Below the pieces are notes generated by a model. The model saw only the letters and a program-made list of their open reading frames with translations. It was not told the DNA's origin and ran no database searches. Positions 18,005 through 27,113 of a stretch of DNA of 64,000 bases are shown in pieces. Source of the DNA: Acinetobacter radioresistens DSM 6976 = NBRC 102413 = CIP 103788 (GTDB lineage Bacteria; Pseudomonadota; Gammaproteobacteria; Pseudomonadales; Moraxellaceae). Where the stretch lies: contig NZ_AP019740.1 in the NCBI RefSeq assembly GCF_006757745.1, positions 2,914,001 to 2,978,000 of the forward strand, read 5' to 3'. A program made the translations under genes and the position numbers. Numbering within the stretch: the first letter of the stretch is position 1; every line of letters starts with the position of its first letter.

Positions 18005-18484
18005 CTATTTACCCGTTTTTTCCTTTAAAAACTGGCGAGCCATTTTAATTTTTTCTTTAACCGGCTTTGGCAGTTTAGGTGGAAGCAGTTTTGCTACCTG
18101 GTTAAACCAGACCAGTAAACCAAAATCACCTTCCATTTTAATACTGCCATTTTGCATCCCTGTCATAAAAGCAGTTGGATCACCTTTAAGCAGCGTCTTC
18201 ACCCCCTGCTCACTATCTGCAAACTGTAAAATAAAGTCAGCTTTTTCAGCAGAACCAGATACAGTTTCTACTTGCCCATGATTAATGACAAACTGACGTG
18301 CCATCCCCTGTTCTGTCCCAATCTGGATACGGAACTGGCGATCATGGGTCAGTTCAATAAACTTTGGACTGGTACGGGCCAATTGCTTCATACGTAGAGC
18401 TAATCCCATCAGGAGTAAATCGAGAGGATCAGTACTCAGGTCAACCAGAGGCAAGTGAACAACAGGAATTGAAGAGAGTTTCAT
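18005..18484 (-). CDS. SCP2 sterol-carrier domain protein
   Basis: A 159-residue soluble protein. The central part, about residues 35-125, looks like an SCP2-type lipid-binding domain, with Phe-Ile-Leu-Gln-Phe-Ala-Asp and Ile-Lys-Met-Glu-Gly-Asp-Phe-Gly-Leu as the characteristic segments. The C-terminus is Lys/Pro-rich. A lipid-binding or ubiquinone-related role (as in UbiJ/UbiT proteins) is possible but not shown. It stands alone between two terminators. Confidence 0.82.
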   Translation of the reverse strand: MKLSSIPVVHLPLVDLSTDPLDLLLMGLALRMKQLARTSPKFIELTHDRQFRIQIGTEQGMARQFVINHGQVETVSGSAEKADFILQFADSEQGVKTLLKGDPTAFMTGMQNGSIKMEGDFGLLVWFNQVAKLLPPKLPKPVKEKIKMARQFLKEKTGK

Positions 18485-18587
18485 GACATGCGCGCCTATT
18501 ATATTCTTATAAAAAATAATCTTATGATCGTAGCATAAAAGCTTATTTTTAAATAAAGTCTTTGTATATTAAAAATTATCAAACGTA

Positions 18588-18619
18588 AAAAAAGGTGTAC
18601 GGACAGGTACACCTTTTTT
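18588..18619. terminator. Terminator after the membrane protein gene at 18637
   Basis: A 13-bp stem of AAAAAAGGTGTAC and GTACACCTTTTTT has a 6-nt loop. It lies just past the minus-strand gene stop at 18637. Confidence 0.9.
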
Positions 18620-18636
18620 GTTAAGTCAGCTTATTT

Positions 18637-18987
18637 TTAGCGACTTGAACACTGTTGCTGGTCGTCTTCATAAACTGGAGTATGCTCAATGTACTGGCGT
18701 TTAGCCAAGGCTTTTTGTGCACGGTGGTCTTCACGCAGCAAGAGCATGGTAATCGCCAGCATGGCCAGGCTGAGTGCACATAAATAACTGTAAGTGAGTG
18801 GAATAATAAAAACTGATTGAATACCAAAACGTACCATTTCCAGTAGACCCCAGAATACCATACCGGCAAGCATAAAACTCAGCCAACGACGGTAAGGCGA
18901 AAAGAAAACAGCAACAAGTGCAGCAACAATTAAACCAAATCCCATGATGGTTGCATAATTCGCTGTCCACATACCAATCTCCGTCAT
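18637..18987 (-). CDS. Small integral membrane protein, unknown function
   Basis: A 116-residue protein with about four hydrophobic stretches (roughly residues 12-30, 35-52, 55-72 and 70-86), then a basic and acidic cytoplasmic tail from about residue 88 to the end. I do not recognise the family. It has its own terminator and no operon partner. Confidence 0.72.
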   Translation of the reverse strand: MTEIGMWTANYATIMGFGLIVAALVAVFFSPYRRWLSFMLAGMVFWGLLEMVRFGIQSVFIIPLTYSYLCALSLAMLAITMLLLREDHRAQKALAKRQYIEHTPVYEDDQQQCSSR

Positions 18988-19342
18988 TAATGATGTCGTT
19001 AGGCCCTTTCTTAGACCATCATGTTATTCCCCAAATGCCCTGCAAAATTGATTATTCTGCTTAGCCTGTTTTGTACTTGTTGGCATTATGAAGAGTTTTC
19101 TATAGAAAAAAAGCCCTGAATTCCGATTACACGACATACCTTGTCGCAACATTCTTTTGTCATTACATTAAAAAAAAATATAGAAATGTCTTATCCCAAG
19201 CTGTATCAATCTTGGCGCGTCATTACAAAAAAATATGTTGCTTTTTTGAGCAAAAAATAATTTTTTTAGTTTAATCTACACATATACAAACCAAGATTAT
19301 TTTTTATTAACTATCTGTTTATCAGAAGTTTACCAACAAAAA
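18988..19342. other. Intergenic region without a recognised gene
   Basis: About 355 bp between the small membrane protein gene and the serB terminator. It is A+T-rich in its second half, with long A-runs. The only structure I see is the 14-bp palindrome TTTTCTATAGAAAA at 19096-19109. No open frame with a plausible ribosome site was found. Confidence 0.5.
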
Positions 19343-19362
19343 GTGCGACTCCTGAGTCGCAC
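19338..19362 (-). terminator. Terminator of serB
   Basis: GTGCGACTC (19343-19351) pairs with GAGTCGCAC (19354-19362). The minus-strand product ends in TTTTTGTTGG. It lies 22 bp after the serB stop codon. Confidence 0.88.
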
Positions 19363-19384
19363 AAGTTGTAACTGTATTTACGCA

Positions 19385-20605
19385 TCAGGCACGATTCAAG
19401 TCCTTATCGTGTACACCCAGTAAATAAAGAACACCATCTAGGCCTACACTCGAAATTGCCTGATTAGCATTTTGCCGTACTAGAGGTTTGGCACGAAAAG
19501 CCACCCCTAAGCCCGCGATTGAAAGCATAGGCAAGTCATTAGCACCATCTCCAACAGCAATTGCCTGTTCCAGGGAAATACCCATTTTTTCTGCCAGTTC
19601 ACGCAGTAAGAAGGCTTTGCGGGCACCGTCGACTATATGTCCTTTCACTTCACCAGTGACACGGCCATTTTCTACATCAAGTATATTGGCATGTACTTCG
19701 TCAATCCCGAGTTTGGCCTGTAAATATTCTGCGAAATACTGAAAACCACCCGAAAGAATAGCAGTTTTATAACCCAAAGCTTTTAACGTTGAAATCAGAC
19801 GTTCTGCACCCTCTGTCACTGTCAGTCGCTCAGCAATTTTTGGTAGAACTTCGGCATCTAGCCCTTTAAGCAGAGCAACCCGTGCACGGAAACTCTGCTG
19901 GAAATCGAGTTCACCCTGCATGGCACGCTCGGTAATTTCAGCAACCTGTGCACCAACACCAGCTTCTATTGCCAATTCATCAATGACTTCCTGTTCAATC
20001 AGGGTGGAATCCATATCAAAACAGACCAGGCGTCGGTTACGCCGATAAGCATTATCTTCTTGTACAGCAACATCAACATTAAGCTCAGTTGAGAGCCTCA
20101 GACAGGCAGCTCGCATAGCTGCGGCATCAAGCATTTGTCCGCTCAAGCCAAACTGTATGCAACTACGCTTAGGTTCTACCTGTTCATGATTCAGATGAGG
20201 CCGTCCCGATAGACGGGTGACTGTTTCGATATTAAAGCCTTGCCCTGAGACAATATTCGTAACAGCTTGTAAATGCGAAGCTGACAGTTCAGGTGCTAAA
20301 GCCGTGACAATATAACGGGTTCGGCCACCTTCATTCACCCATTGTTCGTATTCTGTGCTTGAGATTGGTTTAAAGCGCACAGTTAAACCAATATCATGTG
20401 CTAAAATCAAAATCTCTTTCATTGCCAGAGCTGTTGCAGTCTGGTCGTTTGACGCGACTACAATACCTAAGGTGAGCTGATTGTGAATAACGGCCTGCCC
20501 CACATCCAGAATTTGCAAGGAATGTACGGACAATACCTGCATTAATCGCGTAAACTGGTTGGGTTGATCAGGTCCTAAAAATGATATAAGAATGATTTCT
20601 CGCAT
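19385..20605 (-). CDS. serB: Phosphoserine phosphatase
   Basis: Performs the last step of serine synthesis, hydrolysing O-phosphoserine. At 406 residues it is the long form: an N-terminal pair of ACT-like regulatory domains (about residues 1-170) followed by a HAD phosphatase (about 185-395). The nucleophile motif is Phe-Asp-Met-Asp-Ser-Thr-Leu; motif II Ser-Gly-Gly-Phe and motif III Gly-Asp-Gly-Ala-Asn-Asp are present. It is divergent, by 59-77 bp, from a membrane gene in the same position as E. coli ytjB. Confidence 0.96.
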   Translation of the reverse strand: MREIILISFLGPDQPNQFTRLMQVLSVHSLQILDVGQAVIHNQLTLGIVVASNDQTATALAMKEILILAHDIGLTVRFKPISSTEYEQWVNEGGRTRYIVTALAPELSASHLQAVTNIVSGQGFNIETVTRLSGRPHLNHEQVEPKRSCIQFGLSGQMLDAAAMRAACLRLSTELNVDVAVQEDNAYRRNRRLVCFDMDSTLIEQEVIDELAIEAGVGAQVAEITERAMQGELDFQQSFRARVALLKGLDAEVLPKIAERLTVTEGAERLISTLKALGYKTAILSGGFQYFAEYLQAKLGIDEVHANILDVENGRVTGEVKGHIVDGARKAFLLRELAEKMGISLEQAIAVGDGANDLPMLSIAGLGVAFRAKPLVRQNANQAISSVGLDGVLYLLGVHDKDLNRA

Positions 20606-20659
20606 GAATTGACTCGGGTCTGAGCTACAACTATTGTAAGAATCATAATCGAAATCAAA

Positions 20660-20665
20660 TATAAT
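20660..20665 (+). promoter_or_regulatory. Consensus -10 box upstream of the membrane coiled-coil gene
   Basis: A perfect TATAAT at 20660-20665 lies between serB and the next gene. Transcription would begin near 20672. No good -35 at 17-bp spacing is visible (TTGTAA at 20634 is 20 bp away). The box overlaps a possible TTG codon at 20665, arguing for the later TTG start at 20683. Confidence 0.5.
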
Positions 20666-20682
20666 TGCCTTGGAAGTTTACG

Positions 20683-21948
20683 TTGAATGCGCCTAGACAA
20701 GGGCTATTTGCTAGCCTGCTGATAATAAGTTTTGCATTGCATACCTTTTTACTGGTTCTTGCAACAACCCATCAACTCAATGAGAATCGGGCCAGCCAAG
20801 GCCAGCTGATGACCAGTCAACTGGTCAGCGACTCTCTGGCAGAGCTGGACCCCCCCAACCCGGTTTCGCTGGCATTGGTCGCCAACCGTTATGCGACCAA
20901 TCCGAGTGTGGCATCTATTCGCATTCTGGATGCCAATAACCAGCTTTTAGCATCAAGTGGTATGGCTAAAACCCGTCAGGGTGAAGTATTTGTGCGTGAT
21001 GCGCTGCAGAATGAAAAGAAAGTGGGCAGTATTGAAGTCAGTCTGATTAAACCCAGTATTGGTGAAATTTTACGGACCCAATGGCTGGCAATTCTGGCAT
21101 CACTGTTTATACATATGCTGTTATGGCTGGCTTACCGGGCAGTTGCGCGTCCAAGCCGTAGCGAATATCTGGCACGGATCAATAATGAGTCACGCCTGAA
21201 ACATGAAATTCAGCAGTTGACCCAGGCCCTTGAACTAGAGAAACATAATTCTGCCCTGATGGTGGCCCAAGTCCAGCAGCAGGCTAAAGCCCAGCCATTA
21301 CCTAAAGCCAGAACTGCCGAAACAACCTCAGATAATGATCAGCGAGTGGCTTTAAACATTCAGTTCTATGATCCAAAACAGTTGCTTAGTAGCGTAAACC
21401 AGTCCGTTTCTGTGCCTTACTTTAAGCTTTGTCAGATTTTTTTGAATAAAAGTATTGAGCTGTGTGCACAGCAGTATCATCTACGCAGTAGCAATCTGGA
21501 AATTCGACAGGAATTTAACCAGAATGGTGCAGTCGTTTCTGTCTCTGCTGACTCCAAACCGGCAGTTGAGTGCCTGCTTATGGTAGGTACGGTATTCCAG
21601 TTACTCTCAGATGTACTGTATAAACGTTACCGTGAAGACAAACGCTTTGCCCTGCAAACACGGAGTGCGGTTGCAACCGCGGTTGAGGCAATGCAGCTCA
21701 ACGCCCAGCAAGCTGCTGAACGTCTGGCCCAGCAGCTCAACGCCAAGGAAACTGCTTTATATCTCAATAATGAACAGCTTAAAGACATCAGCCAGAATTA
21801 CCAGCTGATGCCAATGCCAAATCCGAGTAATGTCCTTACCCGAAATGCATTTATGCTCAATGGTTTAAATATTGAGTCTGCTGAACTTGCACAGCAAATC
21901 CGTACTGAAATCCTGATGGGTAAAAAAGTACGTTCAGAACAAGTCTAG
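20683..21948 (+). CDS. Membrane-anchored coiled-coil protein, SMP/YtjB-like
   Basis: About 421 residues: one N-terminal membrane helix (about 5-28), a periplasmic stretch of roughly 105 residues, a second helix (about 133-153), then a long cytoplasmic part with two predicted coiled coils rich in Gln, Ala and Leu (about 165-205 and 330-365). The topology and divergence from serB match E. coli YtjB (SMP family), but similarity beyond the N-terminus is not evident by eye. The start is chosen as TTG 20683 with GGAAG 6 nt upstream; a TTG at 20665 is possible. Function unknown. Confidence 0.75.
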   Translation: MNAPRQGLFASLLIISFALHTFLLVLATTHQLNENRASQGQLMTSQLVSDSLAELDPPNPVSLALVANRYATNPSVASIRILDANNQLLASSGMAKTRQGEVFVRDALQNEKKVGSIEVSLIKPSIGEILRTQWLAILASLFIHMLLWLAYRAVARPSRSEYLARINNESRLKHEIQQLTQALELEKHNSALMVAQVQQQAKAQPLPKARTAETTSDNDQRVALNIQFYDPKQLLSSVNQSVSVPYFKLCQIFLNKSIELCAQQYHLRSSNLEIRQEFNQNGAVVSVSADSKPAVECLLMVGTVFQLLSDVLYKRYREDKRFALQTRSAVATAVEAMQLNAQQAAERLAQQLNAKETALYLNNEQLKDISQNYQLMPMPNPSNVLTRNAFMLNGLNIESAELAQQIRTEILMGKKVRSEQV

Positions 21949-21963
21949 TTTCTCTGAAAACAC

Positions 21964-21996
21964 AAACCTGATCTGTATATAGGTCAGGTTTTTTTA
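21964..21996 (+). terminator. Terminator after the SMP-like gene
   Basis: AAACCTGA (21964-21971) pairs with TCAGGTTT (21984-21991), followed by a T-run. Confidence 0.85.
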
Positions 21997-22230
21997 TTTC
22001 AGTCTAAAACCCTTGGCACACTGGCCCAAAATCTTCCAGGTGAGCAAAGATTAAGCATATTCAGCTCTGTTTTAAAATCTTCACTCTTTTCAAAGGGCTA
22101 TTAGGGTGTGTATAACAGAGAACCGGAACATCCATACTATAAGCATAGGCAAATATAGTTAAAACACGTTAGACTATGGCTTATCAATGCAATTTATTGT
22201 CAGCAAGACAAAAAAAGAGGGTCTAGATAG

Positions 22231-23352
22231 ATGCCGCTCAATACTGTAGAAGAGCTCGTTGCAGATATCCGTGCAGGAAAAATGGTCATCCTGATGGATG
22301 ATGAAGATCGTGAAAATGAAGGCGATTTAGTGATGGCCGCCACGCACGTACGCCCTGAAGATATTAATTTTATGATTACGCATGCGCGTGGTCTGGTTTG
22401 TCTGACTTTAAGCCGCGAACGCTGCAAGCAGTTAGATCTGCCACTGATGGTGGATTCTAACGGTGCCCAGCACGGAACAAACTTTACGCTGTCCATTGAA
22501 GCGGCAGAGGGTATCACAACCGGTATTTCAGCAGCTGAACGAGCTCATACGATTCGTACTGCCGTAGCTGCCCATGCCAAACCAAGTGATATTGTCCAGC
22601 CAGGGCATATTTTTCCATTAATGGCTCAACCGGGAGGTGTTTTGCACCGCGCCGGACACACAGAAGCAGGCTGTGACCTGTCAAGACTGGCAGGACTGGA
22701 ACCAGCTTCAGTCATTTGTGAAATTATTAAAGAAGACGGTACAATGGCACGCCGTCCGGATCTGGAAATTTTTGCTGAAAAACATGGGCTGAAAATCGGT
22801 ACAATTGCAGACCTGATTCATTACCGCATGACCAATGAACAGACTATCGAACGTATTGACCAGCAAAGTATCGACACTGAATATGGAACTTTTGACCTGT
22901 ATCGTTATCGTGAAATCGGTAACCCGGATATTCATCTGGCGCTAGTAAAAGGTGAGCCTAAAGAAGGGGTCACTACGGTTCGTGTGCATGGTTTTAATCC
23001 AGCTCGTGATCTGCTGAAACTTAACAAGCAGGAAGGCGAGCCGGCCTGGAATCTGGACCGTGCCTTAAAAACCATTGCTGATAGCGAACGTGGTGTACTG
23101 GTCTGGATCGGACAGCGTCACTTGCAGGACTTGGGCCCTGCGCTTGAAAGCCTGAACAAGCCTAAACCGATAAAATCGAACGCAGCGTTATCGCAGCAGT
23201 ATCAGACTATTGGGGTAGGGGCACAAATTTTACGGGATCTGGGGGTAGAGAAAATGCAGCTACTTAGCTCGCCATTACGCTTTAATGCCCTGTCCGGCTT
23301 TAATCTGGAAGTGGTGGAATATATCACCGCAGATCAAACTTTAGTTAAATAA
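22231..23352 (+). CDS. ribB: 3,4-dihydroxy-2-butanone 4-phosphate synthase with degenerate GTP cyclohydrolase II-like domain
   Basis: A 373-residue RibBA-type protein. The N-terminal domain (about 1-200) is an intact RibB: Asp23-Asp-Glu-Asp-Arg-Glu-Asn-Glu30-Gly-Asp, His-Ala-Arg-Gly-Leu-Val, and Thr-Glu-Ala-Gly-Cys-Asp-Leu. It converts ribulose 5-phosphate to the four-carbon riboflavin precursor. The C-terminal domain (about 205-370) aligns with GTP cyclohydrolase II but lacks the three zinc cysteines (GSxRCDCG) and the Glu-Gly-Arg-Gly motif; the corresponding loops read Asn-Pro-Ala-Arg-Asp and Gly-Gln-Arg-His. It is therefore probably not a cyclohydrolase, and a separate ribA is needed elsewhere. 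It leads a co-directional block with ribH. Confidence 0.92.
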   Translation: MPLNTVEELVADIRAGKMVILMDDEDRENEGDLVMAATHVRPEDINFMITHARGLVCLTLSRERCKQLDLPLMVDSNGAQHGTNFTLSIEAAEGITTGISAAERAHTIRTAVAAHAKPSDIVQPGHIFPLMAQPGGVLHRAGHTEAGCDLSRLAGLEPASVICEIIKEDGTMARRPDLEIFAEKHGLKIGTIADLIHYRMTNEQTIERIDQQSIDTEYGTFDLYRYREIGNPDIHLALVKGEPKEGVTTVRVHGFNPARDLLKLNKQEGEPAWNLDRALKTIADSERGVLVWIGQRHLQDLGPALESLNKPKPIKSNAALSQQYQTIGVGAQILRDLGVEKMQLLSSPLRFNALSGFNLEVVEYITADQTLVK

Positions 23353-23363
23353 TCGAGGTTGCT

Positions 23364-23834
23364 ATGGCGATTCGCCGTATTGAAGGTTTATTACATCTCG
23401 CGAGCGAAGGCCGTTACGCGATTCTGGTCGGCCGTTTTAACAGCTTTGTTGTAGAACATCTGTTAGAAGGTGCGATTGATACACTGAAACGTCATGGTGT
23501 ATCTGAAGAGAATATTACTGTTGTTCACGCACCGGGTGCTTGGGAACTGCCAGTAGTTGCAAAAAAACTAGCTGCAACAAACAAATTTGATGCGATTATT
23601 GCGCTAGGCGCAGTGATTCGCGGCAGTACACCACATTTTGACTTTGTAGCCGGTGAATGTGCCAAGGGCTTGGGCGTAGTTGGACTAGATACTGGCTTGC
23701 CAGTGATCAACGGTGTATTAACTACGGACAGTATTGAACAGGCGATTGAACGCTCTGGTACAAAAGCAGGTAATAAAGGTAGCGAAGCTGCCCTGACTGC
23801 TATTGAAATGGTTAACTTGTTAAAGGCAATCTAA
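23364..23834 (+). CDS. ribH: 6,7-dimethyl-8-ribityllumazine synthase
   Basis: A 156-residue riboflavin-pathway enzyme that condenses the RibB product with the pyrimidine intermediate; family members form large shells. Conserved features are Arg-Phe-Asn near residue 24, Pro-Gly-Ala-Trp-Glu-Leu-Pro near 54-60, Gly-Ala-Val-Ile-Arg-Gly and the catalytic His in Thr-Pro-His-Phe-Asp. It starts 11 bp after the ribB-like gene, and nusB follows after 3 bp. Confidence 0.97.
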   Translation: MAIRRIEGLLHLASEGRYAILVGRFNSFVVEHLLEGAIDTLKRHGVSEENITVVHAPGAWELPVVAKKLAATNKFDAIIALGAVIRGSTPHFDFVAGECAKGLGVVGLDTGLPVINGVLTTDSIEQAIERSGTKAGNKGSEAALTAIEMVNLLKAI

Positions 23835-23837
23835 AAG

Positions 23838-24287
23838 ATGTCGCAAACTCTTCAAGCAACTTATGCAGCAAAACGCAAAGCACGCCGTTTTGCTGTACAA
23901 GGTATATATGAATGGCAAATGAGCCATAATCCAGTGCATGAAATTGAAGCTCGTACCCGTGCTGAAAATGCCATGCATAAGGTCGACCTTGGCTATTATC
24001 ATGAGCTGCTTACGCAAGTTGTTGCCCAGCATGAAGCACTCGATACCTTATTGGTTCCGGTACTTGACCGTGAGCTTGGTGCACTTGATGGTGTAGAACT
24101 GGCTACGTTACGTCTGGGCGCTTACGAGCTACGGGATCATCTTGAAATTCCTTACCGGGTCGTACTGGATGAAGCGATCGAACTAGCCAAGCATTTTGGT
24201 GGTGCAGATAGTCATAAATACATTAATGGTGTACTTGACCGTCTGGCACAAAGTCTGCGTGCGGCAGAAAAACAGCAAACTGAATAA
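23838..24287 (+). CDS. nusB: Transcription antitermination factor NusB
   Basis: A 149-residue all-helical RNA-binding protein that acts with NusE (S10) at boxA sequences in rRNA operons. The N-terminal [15 protein letters not shown] and the C-terminal [10 protein letters not shown] and Lys-Tyr-Ile-Asn-Gly-Val-Leu-Asp segments are diagnostic. The ribH-nusB-thiL-pgpA order is common in Gammaproteobacteria. Confidence 0.97.
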   Translation: MSQTLQATYAAKRKARRFAVQGIYEWQMSHNPVHEIEARTRAENAMHKVDLGYYHELLTQVVAQHEALDTLLVPVLDRELGALDGVELATLRLGAYELRDHLEIPYRVVLDEAIELAKHFGGADSHKYINGVLDRLAQSLRAAEKQQTE

Positions 24288-24299
24288 AAGCTGTTGACG

Positions 24300-25217
24300 A
24301 TGGCCGAGTTTTCCTTAATTCAGACCTACTTTAACCGTGATCATCATAGTCAGGTTGATTTAGGTATTGGAGATGACTCGGCTCTGGTCTCCCCTCCTCC
24401 TGGCCAGCAACTGGTCATTTGTGCTGATACACTCGTGGCCGGCCGTCATTTCCCGCTCTCGACCTCTGCCCATGCCATTGGCTGGAAAAGTGTCGCGGTA
24501 AATCTTTCTGATATTGCTGCCATGGGTGCCAAACCACACAGTATTTTACTGGCATTAACTTTGCCACAGGTAGATCACAAGTGGTTGCAGGCCTTTAGCC
24601 AAGGCCTATTTGACTGCTGCCAGCAGTTTGGTGTCAGCCTGATTGGTGGTGATACCACTCAGGGTCCACATCTAACTATCAGTATTACTGCATTGGGCTG
24701 GGTTGAAGCCGGACAGGCCATTACACGTAGCGGAGCCCAGGCAGGTGATTATATCTGTGTAAGTGGGCAGGTTGGAGATGCAGCTTATGGTCTGCAACAT
24801 CCCGGACATCCTCTGCAAAAACGGCTAGATTATCCAACACCACGCTGTGAACTTGGCCAGCAGCTTAAAGGCATGGCCTCAGCCATGATCGATATTTCAG
24901 ACGGACTGGCACAGGATTTAGGTCATATTTTACAGGCATCGCATGTAGGCGCACAGATCGAACTCGAGTGTCTGCCACTTGATCCTGTACTACAGCAGCT
25001 CTCTTTAAATGAAAAGTTCCAGTATGCCTTAGCTGGTGGCGATGACTATGAGCTTTGCTTTACGCTGAGTCCGACAGCTTATGAAAAACTTTTACAACAA
25101 CAAAGTCATGTAAAAATTAGCAAAATCGGGCATATTACTGAGCGGCTCGGCTTAACTTTTGAAAAAGATGGCATAGACCATCCGTTTCAGTTTCACGGAT
25201 ATCAACATTTTGCATAA
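24300..25217 (+). CDS. thiL: Thiamine-monophosphate kinase
   Basis: Phosphorylates thiamine monophosphate to the active diphosphate using ATP. It has the family Gly-Ile-Gly-Asp-Asp-Ser-Ala, Asp-Thr-Leu-Val-Ala-Gly-Arg-His-Phe and Asp-Ile-Ser-Asp-Gly-Leu-Ala motifs. The ATG at 24300 begins Met-Ala-Glu-Phe, like E. coli ThiL; a TTG two codons earlier (24294) is less likely. The last 8 nt overlap pgpA. Confidence 0.95.
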   Translation: MAEFSLIQTYFNRDHHSQVDLGIGDDSALVSPPPGQQLVICADTLVAGRHFPLSTSAHAIGWKSVAVNLSDIAAMGAKPHSILLALTLPQVDHKWLQAFSQGLFDCCQQFGVSLIGGDTTQGPHLTISITALGWVEAGQAITRSGAQAGDYICVSGQVGDAAYGLQHPGHPLQKRLDYPTPRCELGQQLKGMASAMIDISDGLAQDLGHILQASHVGAQIELECLPLDPVLQQLSLNEKFQYALAGGDDYELCFTLSPTAYEKLLQQQSHVKISKIGHITERLGLTFEKDGIDHPFQFHGYQHFA

Positions 25218-25716
25218 ACCTTCCATCAAATTTAAACAGATGACCTGGACACAGCGCTGTATTGTATTTTGTGGCGTAGGTTTCGGTTCAGGTCTAGCAC
25301 CTAAGGCTCCGGGTACGTTTGGTTCTGCTTTTGCCTTGCTGTTTATACCCGCTTGGCTGGCACTAGGTTTTTTTAACAGTGTCTTGATCATTGTACTGAT
25401 GTCACTGCTAGGTATTTATCTGTGCGGGCGTACTGCTGAACTCATGGGTGTACATGACGATGGCCGCATTGTCTGGGATGAATTTGCTGGACAGTCTATT
25501 TCATTTTTACCACTGGTGTATCTAGGTCAGATGAATTGGCTGTGGGTTCTTATCGGTTTTGCCCTGTTCCGTTTGTTCGATGTCTGGAAGCCTTGGCCAA
25601 TCCGGGTAGTTGACCGCCGGGTACATGGTGGCTTTGGTATTATGCTTGATGATATTATCGCGGGTATCTGGGCTGCACTCTGTATATTAATTTATTTATA
25701 TTTTTCCAGGATTTAA
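25210..25716 (+). CDS. pgpA: Phosphatidylglycerophosphatase A
   Basis: A 168-residue inner-membrane phosphatase that makes phosphatidylglycerol from its phosphate. It has about three to four hydrophobic stretches and the family motifs Gly-Ser-Gly-Leu-Ala-Pro-Lys-Ala-Pro-Gly-Thr-Phe-Gly-Ser (residues about 26-39), Asp-Asp-Gly-Arg-Ile-Val-Trp-Asp-Glu and Arg-Leu-Phe-Asp-Val-Trp-Lys-Pro-Trp-Pro-Ile. The start is TTG at 25210 inside the end of thiL; ATG at 25240 would still keep the first motif, so the exact start is unsettled. Confidence 0.95.
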   Translation: MHKPSIKFKQMTWTQRCIVFCGVGFGSGLAPKAPGTFGSAFALLFIPAWLALGFFNSVLIIVLMSLLGIYLCGRTAELMGVHDDGRIVWDEFAGQSISFLPLVYLGQMNWLWVLIGFALFRLFDVWKPWPIRVVDRRVHGGFGIMLDDIIAGIWAALCILIYLYFSRI

Positions 25717-25737
25717 CCCTATTTTTTAGGATTACTC

Positions 25738-27102
25738 ATGTCTACAAGCGTTATTATTCTTGCGGCAGGTAAAGGAACCCGAATGCGTTCCCATTTACCT
25801 AAAGTCTTACAACCTCTGGCAGGGCGTCCATTGCTTGGTCATGTGATTGAGACCGCAAAAAAACTACAAGCTGAAAATATTATTACGATTTATGGCCATG
25901 GTGGCCAACTGGTTCAAGATGCATTTGTTGAAGAAAAAATTCAATGGGTAGAACAGGCAGAACAGCTCGGAACCGGACATGCGGTTCAAATGACGCTGCC
26001 AGTATTACCTAAAGAAGGTATTTCCCTGATTCTATATGGTGATGTGCCGTTAGTGCGCCAGCAGACATTAGAACAGCTGCTGGAGGCATCCAGAGAAACC
26101 GGTATTGGCATGATTACTTTAACTGTAGACAATCCAGCAGGTTATGGCCGAATTGTACGTGAAAGTGGCAAAATTCAGGCAATTGTCGAGCACAAAGATG
26201 CGTCGGATGAGCAGCGTCTGATTAATGAAATCAATACCGGTATTTATTGTGTTAGTAATGCCAAGCTGCATCAGTGGCTGCCGCAGCTTTCCAATGACAA
26301 TGTACAGGGTGAATATTACCTGACTGACATTGTAGCGATGGCCGTGGCAGACGGTCTGGAGATTGCATCAATTCAACCAGAACTGGCATTTGAAGTTGAA
26401 GGAATAAATGACCGCCTGCAACTTTCTGCACTGGAACGCGATTTTCAGCAGCAGCAGGCGAAAGATCTTATGCAGCAAGGGGTGCATTTGATTGATCCTT
26501 CACGCTTTGATTTACGTGGAACATTAAAAGCCGGCCAAGATGTGCGAATTGATATTAATGTCATTATTGAGGGCGACTGTGAACTCGGTGATTTTGTCGA
26601 GATTGGCGCAGGCTGTGTTCTCAAAAATACTAAAATTGCGGCTGGAACCAAAGTCCAGCCATATAGCGTATTTGAAAACGCGGTAGTGGGTGAAAATACC
26701 CAGATTGGGCCATTTGCCCGCCTTCGTCCGGGCGCAAAACTTGGCAATGATGTACATATTGGTAATTTTGTTGAAGTGAAAAATACCTCTATCGGTACAG
26801 GCTCGAAAGCCAATCATTTTACTTATTTAGGGGACGCTGAAGTCGGCGAAAATTCCAATATTGGTGCAGGCACAATTACCTGTAATTATGATGGTGCCAA
26901 CAAGCACAAGACCATTATTGGTAATGAGGCCTTTGTCGGTTCAAATAGCTCACTGGTTGCCCCGGTCAGAATAGGTAATGGCGCAACAGTTGGTGCAGGC
27001 TCAGTCATTACCCGTGATGTTGAAGATTATTCTCTGGCTTTTGAACGTGCCAAACAGCTCTCCAAAGAAAACTATCAGCGTCCACAAAAAATTAAAAAAT
27101 AG
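25738..27102 (+). CDS. glmU: Bifunctional UDP-N-acetylglucosamine pyrophosphorylase / glucosamine-1-phosphate N-acetyltransferase
   Basis: A 454-residue enzyme making UDP-GlcNAc for peptidoglycan and LPS/LOS. The N-terminal uridyltransferase (about 1-228) has Leu-Ala-Ala-Gly-Lys-Gly-Thr-Arg-Met. The C-terminal left-handed beta-helix acetyltransferase (about 250-454) shows hexapeptide repeats such as Ile-Gly-Ala-Gly, Asn-Phe-Val-Glu-Val-Lys and the Asn-Tyr-Asp-Gly-Ala-Asn-Lys-His active-site loop. glmS follows 11 bp later, forming the usual glmUS pair. Confidence 0.98.
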   Translation: MSTSVIILAAGKGTRMRSHLPKVLQPLAGRPLLGHVIETAKKLQAENIITIYGHGGQLVQDAFVEEKIQWVEQAEQLGTGHAVQMTLPVLPKEGISLILYGDVPLVRQQTLEQLLEASRETGIGMITLTVDNPAGYGRIVRESGKIQAIVEHKDASDEQRLINEINTGIYCVSNAKLHQWLPQLSNDNVQGEYYLTDIVAMAVADGLEIASIQPELAFEVEGINDRLQLSALERDFQQQQAKDLMQQGVHLIDPSRFDLRGTLKAGQDVRIDINVIIEGDCELGDFVEIGAGCVLKNTKIAAGTKVQPYSVFENAVVGENTQIGPFARLRPGAKLGNDVHIGNFVEVKNTSIGTGSKANHFTYLGDAEVGENSNIGAGTITCNYDGANKHKTIIGNEAFVGSNSSLVAPVRIGNGATVGAGSVITRDVEDYSLAFERAKQLSKENYQRPQKIKK

Positions 27103-27113
27103 AGGAATAAACT

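Noticed and set aside
21949-22230. Possible FMN riboswitch before the riboflavin genes
   Set aside because: Riboflavin genes are often preceded by an RFN element, but the 280-bp leader shows none of its conserved boxes, only the terminator of the previous gene. The ribosome site near 22215 is ordinary.
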